A DNA stretch of 40,484 bases from Paucimonas sp. (GTDB lineage: Bacteria; Pseudomonadota; Gammaproteobacteria; Burkholderiales; Burkholderiaceae_D): the NCBI GenBank assembly GCA_028292545.1, contig JAQGMC010000005.1, positions 1 through 40,484 of the forward strand, in the 5' to 3' direction. Below the pieces are notes generated by a model. It was given only the letters and a program-made list of their open reading frames with translations, was not told the DNA's origin and searched no databases. Numbering within the stretch: position 1 is the first letter of the stretch; every line of letters begins with the position of its first letter. Shown piece by piece: positions 34,414-40,484 of this stretch. The translations under genes were made by a program, and so were the position numbers.

Positions 34414-35520
34414 TCAATCGAATACTGGGGACTCGACACCCAGTATTTTGTGCAACTTGGGCGAGGTGGTCGTGTACTGCATATTGATTTTTTTCTCGGG
34501 GAAAATAATTGGTGCAGCACCGAAGGCCGCCAGCGCGGCTTCATGGAAGCCCGACAAGATCAGCTTTTTCTTGCCCGGATAGGTGTTGATGTCACCCACG
34601 GCAAAAATACCGGGAATACTGGTCTGGAATTTCTCGGTATCGACTCTCAGTTGCTTGCGCTCGATATCCAGTCCCCATTCCGCGATCGGCCCCAGTTTCG
34701 GTGACAGGCCGAAGAACACCATCAGGTAATCCAGCGGCAAGCGGCGCGTGACGCCATCGGCGCCAGTCACTTTGATTTCGGCCAGCTGCCCATCCTTTTC
34801 CTCGATGCCGGTTACTTGCCCGGTCAGGAGCTGCATTTCATAGTTGTCACACAGCTCCTTCATCTTTGCCACCGACGCCGGCGCTGCGCGAAATTCTTCG
34901 CGCCGATGCAGCAGCACCACCGATTCGGCGCTGCCGGCAAAGTTGAGCGCCCAGTCGAGCGCCGAGTCGCCGCCGCCGCAAATCACCAGGTTCTTGCCGT
35001 GAAAGCGCTGCGGCTCGCGCACCCGGTAAAACAGTTGACTGCCTTCGTATTTTTCTATGCCATCCACCTTCAGCGTGCGCGGCTGGAATGAACCGACGCC
35101 GGCTGCAATGAAGATAGTCTTGGTGATGAAGGATTTGCCGGCCGAGGTTTCCAGGTCGAAGCGGCCATCCTCGCGCCGTGCCACCAGCGTGACTTCCTGG
35201 CCAAGGTGGAAGGTCGCGCCAAAGGGTTCGATCTGCTTCAGCAGGTTGTCGGTGAGTTCCTGGCCGGTGCACACCGGCACGGCGGGAATGTCATAGATGG
35301 GCTTGTCCGGATACAGCTCGACGCACTGGCCACCAACCACGGGCAGCGAATCGATCACATGCGCCTTGATTTCGAGGAGGCCGAGTTCGAAGACCTGGAA
35401 CAAGCCGACCGGACCGGCGCCAATGATGACGGCATCGGTTTCGATCGGGCTGCGGCCGGCGCTGCCAGCCGCTCCAGGCGTGTCGGTGTTGATTGCAAGT
35501 TGGTCAGCGGTGGTGTCCAT
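34414..35520 (-). CDS. Ferredoxin--NADP(+) reductase, thioredoxin-reductase-like type
   Basis: A 368-residue flavoprotein transferring electrons between NADPH and ferredoxin. FAD loop [15 protein letters not shown] near residue 34, then [23 protein letters not shown] loop [13 protein letters not shown] near 177, and the C-terminal [27 protein letters not shown]. No redox CxxC is present between the domains, which separates it from thioredoxin reductase and fits the YumC type. It follows fdxA on the same strand, so the reductase and its likely ferredoxin partner are probably co-transcribed. Confidence 0.94.
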   Translation of the reverse strand: MDTTADQLAINTDTPGAAGSAGRSPIETDAVIIGAGPVGLFQVFELGLLEIKAHVIDSLPVVGGQCVELYPDKPIYDIPAVPVCTGQELTDNLLKQIEPFGATFHLGQEVTLVARREDGRFDLETSAGKSFITKTIFIAAGVGSFQPRTLKVDGIEKYEGSQLFYRVREPQRFHGKNLVICGGGDSALDWALNFAGSAESVVLLHRREEFRAAPASVAKMKELCDNYEMQLLTGQVTGIEEKDGQLAEIKVTGADGVTRRLPLDYLMVFFGLSPKLGPIAEWGLDIERKQLRVDTEKFQTSIPGIFAVGDINTYPGKKKLILSGFHEAALAAFGAAPIIFPEKKINMQYTTTSPKLHKILGVESPVFD

Positions 35521-35645
35521 ACGACTTCAAAGTCCTGTCGGTTTCGGCAATCCCCGGATCCATGCTGTTGCCTGGTGCCGGGGCGCGGCGGCCGCGCGGG
35601 CCGGGATGATTCAATGCGTACGATGTGGCAAAAACCGGCGCTTGT

Positions 35646-35681
35646 GCGCCTCAGCGCCTTGGCGCCTCAACGCCTCAACGT
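35646..35681. repeat. Short tandem GCGCCTCA-type repeat
   Basis: Four to five degenerate 8-base units (GCGCCTCA, GCGCCTTG, GCGCCTCA, ACGCCTCA) that run from the gap into the stop codon of fdxA. Probably slippage; no coding role. Confidence 0.5.
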
Positions 35682-35998
35682 TTCAGCAACTGCAATTTTT
35701 CCTTCACGTCTTTCCACTCGTCCGCGTCAGGCAGGGCGGCGGCGCTTTTCGTGATCGAGGGCCAGCCGCGCGCGAGGTCGACATTGAGCTTGATGAATTG
35801 CTGCTGGTCGGCCGGCACATCTTCTTCGGCATAGATTGCATTGACCGGGCATTCAGCCACGCAGACCGCGCAATCGATGCATTCGTCGGGATCGATGGCC
35901 AGGAAATTCGGGCCTTGCCGGAAGCAGTCCACGGGGCATACATCCACGCAATCGGTATAGCGGCATTGGATGCAGGATTCGGTCACAACATGGGTCAT
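35675..35998 (-). CDS. fdxA: 7Fe-8S ferredoxin FdxA
   Basis: A 107-residue electron carrier starting MTHVVTESCIQCRYTDCVDVCPVDCF, with the 3Fe-4S plus 4Fe-4S Cys arrangement (a second cluster at CIDCAVCVAECPVNAI) and the C-terminal extension typical of FdxA. It lies 154 bases upstream of the ferredoxin reductase gene on the same strand. Confidence 0.96.
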   Translation of the reverse strand: MTHVVTESCIQCRYTDCVDVCPVDCFRQGPNFLAIDPDECIDCAVCVAECPVNAIYAEEDVPADQQQFIKLNVDLARGWPSITKSAAALPDADEWKDVKEKLQLLKR

Positions 35999-36260
35999 AA
36001 CGGTCCTAATTCAGTCTTGTTTCAGTTGGTCTTACAGCTTGCCCGGGTGAGCCAGGCGGGCCGGACAGGACACATGGAGCGTGGCCGGCGGGAACGTCAT
36101 GCAGGCGGCGCGAAGCCGTCGTTCATCATGCTGCAAGTCCCGGCGCGCGGCTTGCTGCGCGAATGATCGCGAGAGGGCCGGCCAGCAAATAAGTTCCAGT
36201 TGCAAAGCCTTGTATTTTAAGGCAAAAGGACAGGGGTAACAAACCGGAGTTAGACGAAAT

Positions 36261-37565
36261 ATGCATAAACAAATACGGGGCTTGCATACTTCAACGCGCG
36301 CGGCCACCGCTTTTGCGCATTGCCTGCCGCGATTGCGGCCGCTGTTTCCACGCCTCTTCGCACGGCTTTTTCCACGCCTCTTTGCACTGCTGTTTGCAAT
36401 ACTCGCCGCCATGCTGCCGGCCCCATCCATGGGCGCGACATGGAAGATCGGCGAACTCAATAGCTATGCCAGTTTCCCCGAGTTTGCCGATGGTTACCGC
36501 ATGGGCTGGCAACTTGCGCTCGAGCAGGTGAATGCCGCTGGCGGCGTAGCAGGCCGCAAGCTCGAAGTCATTTCCGTGGACGATGGCGGCACCCGTGCCA
36601 GCGCCTCACGCCGGGCGCAAGAGTTAATCGTCAACCAGGAAGTGGACCTGCTCGCCGGCACTTATTTATCCAATATCGGGCTGGCAGTATCGACCATTGC
36701 CGCGCGCAACCACAAGGTGTTCATTGCCGCCGGTCCGCAGACTGATGCCCTCACATGGGATCGCGGCAATCGCTATACGTTCCGGCTGCGCCCCTCCACT
36801 TATACCCAGGTCGCGATGCTGGTCGAGCAAGCCGCGGCAATGCCGGCGCGGCGCTGGGCCATCGTCGCGCCCAACTATGAATACGGCCAAAGCGCTGCCG
36901 CCAACTTCCGCAGCTTGTTGAAAGCGCGTCGCCCGGACGTCGAATTCGTGGCCGAGGAGTGGCCGGCCCTGGGCAAGCTCGATGCGCCGGCCGTGATGGC
37001 AGCGCTGGCCCGGGCCCGGCCGGATGCGGTTTTCAATGCCAGCTTCGGCGCCGACCTGGTGCGGCTGTTGCAGGAAAGCCGGCGCACGCGCGTTTTCGAG
37101 CAAGCCAGGCTGGTATCGATGGCCGGTTCCGATCCGGAGGTGATGCGCGCCTTCCAGGCCACGGCGCTGGCAGGCTGGATGAGCGCCGGTTATCCGGCGG
37201 CCGACATCACGCTGCCCGCCTTTGTCCGCTTTCGCCAGGCTTTCCTGGCACGCTACCAGGTGGAGCCGCACTTGCCGGCCCTGATCGGCTACACGATGAT
37301 CCAGGCCATCGCCAGCGCTTTGGGAAAGGCGCAATCAGCCGATGCCGAGAAACTGATAGCCACACTGCGCGGGCTGGAATTCGCTACGCCGGTGGGGCCG
37401 GTGCGCATCCGCGCCATCGACCATCAATCGACGATGGGCGCATTCATCGGCCGGCTGCCTTCACGCGGTCATGCCGAAGTGGAGTGGCACTATGCCGATG
37501 GCGCGCGCTTCCTGCCCGACGAGCGATTCGTGCGTAGCCACAGGCCGGCTTCAGCCATGCGCTGA
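36261..37565 (+). CDS. ABC transporter type-1 periplasmic binding protein
   Basis: A 434-residue substrate-binding protein of the Leu/Ile/Val-binding (PBP type 1) family: GELNSYASFPEFADGYRMGWQLALEQVNAAGGVAGRKLEVISVDDGG at the start of the mature part, then WAIVAPNYEYGQSAAANF. The N-terminus is long: 58 residues with a repeated LFPRLFA unit before the cleavage-like PAPSMGA. GGAG at 36246 supports ATG 36261 but the spacing is long. No permease or ATPase gene is adjacent, so the transporter must be completed elsewhere. Ligand unknown; some relatives bind aromatic or branched compounds. Confidence 0.88.
   Translation: MHKQIRGLHTSTRAATAFAHCLPRLRPLFPRLFARLFPRLFALLFAILAAMLPAPSMGATWKIGELNSYASFPEFADGYRMGWQLALEQVNAAGGVAGRKLEVISVDDGGTRASASRRAQELIVNQEVDLLAGTYLSNIGLAVSTIAARNHKVFIAAGPQTDALTWDRGNRYTFRLRPSTYTQVAMLVEQAAAMPARRWAIVAPNYEYGQSAAANFRSLLKARRPDVEFVAEEWPALGKLDAPAVMAALARARPDAVFNASFGADLVRLLQESRRTRVFEQARLVSMAGSDPEVMRAFQATALAGWMSAGYPAADITLPAFVRFRQAFLARYQVEPHLPALIGYTMIQAIASALGKAQSADAEKLIATLRGLEFATPVGPVRIRAIDHQSTMGAFIGRLPSRGHAEVEWHYADGARFLPDERFVRSHRPASAMR
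36342..36389 (+). repeat. 24-base in-frame tandem duplication in the signal region
   Basis: Two adjacent 24-base units (36342-36365 and 36366-36389) that differ at three or four bases, followed by a partial third (CTGTTTGCA). Each encodes LFPRLFA plus one residue, lengthening the hydrophobic/basic leader of the binding protein without a frame change. Confidence 0.8.
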
Positions 37566-37747
37566 CAGCGCGCCATGAAGGACGCTTACGCAGGATCGCA
37601 GCGCCGACCTACAATAGCGGCGGCCCGGGCCAGGCGGCTTTGCCGCATCGTCCGGCATGCCAGCCACAGTGCGCCATGAAAGCGCGGGCCCCACTGCCAG
37701 CCGGCCCGCCCGGCGCTTGATTCACCAGGACCTACAGGAGTATTGAA

Positions 37748-39154
37748 TTGCGAGGAAAAACATTGGGCTTGCTGGCAGCCCTTGCGCCCAGCCTGGCGCT
37801 GGCCGCTGACCTTGACGGCAAGAGCCTGTCGCTCGCCTGGGCCTTGCCCTTTGCCGGCTTGCTGCTGTCGATCGCTGTCGCGCCCTTGCTGCTGCCTTCG
37901 GTGTGGCACCGGCATTACGGCAAGATCACACTGGCCTGGGCCGTAGCCTTCCTGCTGCCGTGCGCCTTGCTGTTTGGCGCGGCAATGGCGGCCGCCAGCG
38001 TCGCCCATGCCTTCATCGCCGAATTCATCCCCTTCATCATCCTGATCACAGCGCTGTTCACAGTAGCGGGCGGCATTTGCCTGCGCGGCAACCTGCATGG
38101 CACGCCAGCCCTGAACACGGGCTTGCTGGCCCTGGGCACGGTGCTGGCCAGCGTGATGGGCACGACCGGCGCCTCGATGCTGATGATCCGGCCGCTCATA
38201 CGCGCCAACGACAACCGCCGGCATGCGACCCATATCGTCGTGTTCTTCATCTTCCTGGTTTCCAATGCCGGCGGCTCGCTTACGCCGCTGGGCGACCCGC
38301 CGCTCTTCCTCGGTTTCCTGAAAGGCGTCGATTTTTTCTGGACGATGAAACACATCTACCCTGAGACCCTGTTCCTGTGCGGCGCGCTGCTGCTGCTGTT
38401 CTTCGCGCTCGACAGCTGGTACTTCCACAACAAAGAAGAGGCGATGCCGCCGCGCGCCGACCCGACGCCGGATTCCGCGCTGCGGCTCGAAGGCCAGGCG
38501 AATTTCCTGCTGCTGGCAGCCATTGTCGGCCTGGTGCTGATGAGTGGGCTGTGGAAGCCGGGCATCGTATTCCACCTGTTTGGCGCGGAAGCAGAATTGC
38601 AGAATATCGTGCGCGACCTGGCATTGCTGGCCGTGATTGGCTGCTCGATTGCGATCACGCCGGCCAGTGCGCGCGAAGGCAATGGCTTTTCCTGGGGGCC
38701 GGTGATCGAGGTAGGAAAGCTGTTTGCGGGAATCTTCATCACCATCGTGCCGGTGATTGCGATGCTGCGCGCCGGGATCGACGGCCCATTTGCCGCCGTC
38801 ATCCGCGCCGTCACCGGGCCTGACGGCCGGCCGGTCGATGCCATGTATTTCTGGGCCAGCGGCATCCTGTCTTCCTTCCTCGACAATGCGCCGACCTACC
38901 TGGTGTTTTTCAACACCGCCGGTGGCGATCCGCGCGTGCTGATGACAACCATGGCAACGACGCTGGCCGCGATTTCCTGCGGCTCGGTATTCATGGGCGC
39001 AAATTCCTATATCGGCAATGCGCCCAACCTGATGGTGAAGGCAATTGCCGAAGAGCGGGGTGTGCGCATGCCTTCCTTCTTTGGATACATGGCATGGTCT
39101 TGCGTGGTGCTGATACCCCTGTTCGGATTGATGACCCTTGTCTTCTTCCGGTGA
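37748..39154 (+). CDS. NhaD-like sodium:proton antiporter
   Basis: A 468-residue, 11-13 helix membrane protein of the ion transporter superfamily. Recognisable stretches are LITALFTVAGGICLRGN, ASVMGTTGASMLMIRPLIRAN, FFIFLVSNAGGSLTPLGDPPLFLGFLKGVDFFW and, in the second half, GILSSFLDNAPTYLVFFN. The N-terminus looks like a cleavable or first membrane segment (LGLLAALAPSLALAADL). The proposed start is TTG 37748, eight bases after AGGAG (37735-37739); no ATG is available before the first helix. Na+/H+ exchange is the family's usual role; substrate not proven here. Confidence 0.87.
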   Translation: MRGKTLGLLAALAPSLALAADLDGKSLSLAWALPFAGLLLSIAVAPLLLPSVWHRHYGKITLAWAVAFLLPCALLFGAAMAAASVAHAFIAEFIPFIILITALFTVAGGICLRGNLHGTPALNTGLLALGTVLASVMGTTGASMLMIRPLIRANDNRRHATHIVVFFIFLVSNAGGSLTPLGDPPLFLGFLKGVDFFWTMKHIYPETLFLCGALLLLFFALDSWYFHNKEEAMPPRADPTPDSALRLEGQANFLLLAAIVGLVLMSGLWKPGIVFHLFGAEAELQNIVRDLALLAVIGCSIAITPASAREGNGFSWGPVIEVGKLFAGIFITIVPVIAMLRAGIDGPFAAVIRAVTGPDGRPVDAMYFWASGILSSFLDNAPTYLVFFNTAGGDPRVLMTTMATTLAAISCGSVFMGANSYIGNAPNLMVKAIAEERGVRMPSFFGYMAWSCVVLIPLFGLMTLVFFR

Positions 39155-39214
39155 TCCATGAGGCCCCGCCTGCCAGAAGGGCAGGCAGGGATATTTAAAG
39201 AGAGAGCGGAGACA

Positions 39215-40207
39215 ATGAAAAAAAAGATCCTGGTAGCACGTGAAATCTTCCCGGAAGTGCTGGAACGGCTGGCGCAGCATTTCGAGGTTGAAGCCAACCA
39301 GCAGGACCAGATTTTCAGCGAAGCGGAACTGGCGAAAAAACTGGCCGGCAAGGATGGCGTCTTCAGCACATTGTCGGAACGGATCTCGCCCGCGGTGCTG
39401 CAAGCCTGTCCCGATCTTCAAGCGGTCTGCAACATGGCGGTGGGCTACAACAATATCGACCTGTCCGCGGCCACGGCGGCTGGCGTGCTGGTGACAAATA
39501 CGCCGGAAGTGCTGAATGAAACCACGGCCGATTTCGGCTTCGCCCTGATGATGGCGACCGCACGCCGCGTGACTGAATCCGAGCAGTGGCTGCGCGCCGG
39601 TAAATGGGACCGCTGGCGTTTCGATGGCTTCATGGGCAATGATGTTCACGGTTCGACGCTGGGCATCATCGGCATGGGCCGCATCGGGCAGGCGATTGCG
39701 CGCCGCTCGATGGGTTTTGACATGCAAGTCATCTATCACAACCGTTCGCGGCTCGATCCGGCGCTGGAAGCACGCGCTAACAATGCGCGTTATGTCGGCC
39801 GCGAAGAATTGCTGAAAACTGCGGACCATGTCGTGCTGGTGGTGCCCTATTCGCCGGCCTTGCATCACATGATAGGCGCAGCCGAAATCGCCTTGATGAA
39901 GCCAAGCGCAACCCTGGTCAATATCGCCCGCGGTGGCGTGGTGGACGATGCCGCGCTGATCGCGGCGCTGAAAGAAAAGCGCATCGCCGGCGCCGGCCTG
40001 GACGTGTTCGAGAACGAGCCCGCTTTCAACCGCGGCTTCCTTGAACTCAGCAATGTGGTGCTGACCCCGCATATCGCCAGTTCTTCGCGCAATACCCGGT
40101 TGGCGATGGCGAACTGCGCGGCCGACAACCTGATTGCAGCCCTGGATGGCCGACAGCCGCCTAACCTGTTGAACCCGGACTCTGCTGGTAAAAAGCAAGT
40201 CCAATAA
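39215..40207 (+). CDS. D-2-hydroxyacid dehydrogenase (glyoxylate/hydroxypyruvate reductase type)
   Basis: A 330-residue NAD(P)-dependent reductase of 2-oxoacids. The cofactor loop is GIIGMGRIGQAIARRS near residue 150; catalytic Arg lies in NIARGGVVDDAALI, the Glu in DVFENEPAF, and the His in LTPHIASSS. Preceding VCNMAVGYNNIDLSAATAAGVLVTNTP is the substrate-side signature. Length and motifs fit GhrB-like enzymes, but gluconate 2-dehydrogenase or glycerate dehydrogenase activity is equally possible. Start ATG 39215 (MKKKILVAREIF); the AGAGCGGAGA before it is a good ribosome site. It follows the antiporter gene by 60 bases, with a small GC hairpin between them. Confidence 0.92.
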   Translation: MKKKILVAREIFPEVLERLAQHFEVEANQQDQIFSEAELAKKLAGKDGVFSTLSERISPAVLQACPDLQAVCNMAVGYNNIDLSAATAAGVLVTNTPEVLNETTADFGFALMMATARRVTESEQWLRAGKWDRWRFDGFMGNDVHGSTLGIIGMGRIGQAIARRSMGFDMQVIYHNRSRLDPALEARANNARYVGREELLKTADHVVLVVPYSPALHHMIGAAEIALMKPSATLVNIARGGVVDDAALIAALKEKRIAGAGLDVFENEPAFNRGFLELSNVVLTPHIASSSRNTRLAMANCAADNLIAALDGRQPPNLLNPDSAGKKQVQ

Positions 40208-40316
40208 CAGAATGTTTGTGCTGTAGATGATCGCCACCTTTCGTCAGTAATAAACGGGGGAACAACCACCGAATACCGGTTACCGAGCGCACTGATTTTT
40301 CAACTCGGAGAAGGTA

Positions 40317-40484
40317 ATGGCTTTTGTTCCAGGGGTGGGCGGCAAGCAAGCGGAGAAAATCGGCGAGAGGACCCCGCTCATACCAAAAAAGCCCCGGTGT
40401 GCACCGCCGCCCAATGCGCAAGCGCCGTCGCCGCCGCAAATGGTGCATGGCGGCGATGTGCGTCGTGGCGACGCTCAGCTCCCG
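40317..40484 (+). CDS. Partial Pro-rich hypothetical protein running off the window
   Basis: ATG at 40317 after a strong ribosome site (GGAGAAGG, 40308-40314) opens a frame that stays open to the last base: 56 codons, starting MAFVPGVGGKQAEKIGER, then a Pro/Lys/Ala-rich stretch. It has no signal peptide or membrane span and no family I recognise. It could be a real gene cut by the window edge or chance in GC-rich DNA; the ribosome site favours a gene. Confidence 0.5.
   Translation, partial: MAFVPGVGGKQAEKIGERTPLIPKKPRCAPPPNAQAPSPPQMVHGGDVRRGDAQLP

Noticed and set aside
39170..39189. Terminator between the antiporter and dehydrogenase genes
   Set aside because: A GCCTGCC/GGCAGGC hairpin is present but is not followed by a T run, and the genes are close enough to be read through.
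37586..40237. An 883-codon open frame antisense to the antiporter and dehydrogenase genes
   Set aside because: Both genes on the plus strand are clear family members. The antisense frame is His/Gln/Arg-rich with no domain and results from the strong third-position GC bias.

Overview
The window reads as chromosome of a GC-rich betaproteobacterium. It is most likely an Oxalobacteraceae relative (Herminiimonas/Herbaspirillum/Massilia type), judged from the ParC/ParE, RnfB-Nth, DUF1841, two-gene cytochrome c4-like, Gcr and PhaZ proteins. This placement is inference from family resemblance; there is no rRNA gene in the window.

Layout. 1-377 holds a G-rich intergenic repeat in three copies, one inverted. 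378-3554 (minus) holds a deoxyinosine/uracil-type DNA glycosylase, a spermidine-synthase-like protein and a GspE/PilB ATPase. 3619-5969 (plus) holds a short-chain dehydrogenase, a Mpo1/DUF962 membrane protein and a PanE-like ketopantoate reductase. 5978-8345 (minus) holds a 35-residue membrane peptide, a VOC protein, an AtzH/HpxZ-like protein and a patatin. Next come an MFS transporter (plus), parE-parC (minus), a protein made of two degenerate receiver domains (plus), a MoxR-GNAT-VWA operon (minus), a Gcr-family membrane protein and two mono-haem c cytochromes (plus).

21270-30590 looks like an acquired copper/heavy-metal segment placed between the cytochrome terminator and the stop codon of the DUF1841 gene. 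Its first block is a periplasmic copper operon: a His-rich exported protein, a small exported protein, a TolC-type lipoprotein, a multicopper oxidase, a cupredoxin, a DUF411 protein and a CusF-like protein. The cupredoxin carries a single-base frameshift, and the DUF411 gene carries a frameshift plus a stop codon. Its second block is a cytoplasmic copper circuit: a CopZ-like chaperone, the CopA Cu(I) ATPase and CueR, with two textbook CueR-type promoters (19-bp spacers). After that come mntP and a CadR/PbrR-type regulator that has lost its DNA-binding half exactly at the island edge.

30592-40207 returns to housekeeping genes: DUF1841, nth, an RnfB-like ferredoxin, intracellular PHB depolymerase, a TrxR-like ferredoxin-NADP reductase with fdxA, a type-1 periplasmic binding protein, a NhaD-like antiporter and a D-2-hydroxyacid dehydrogenase. 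A further reading frame starts at 40317 and runs off the end.

No CRISPR array, tRNA, rRNA, transposase or integrase was seen. The most unusual items are the decaying copper island with its intact paired CueR promoters, the CadR fragment without its helix-turn-helix, the tandem pseudo-receiver protein beside parE, several probable non-ATG starts, and a probably leaderless His-rich gene.
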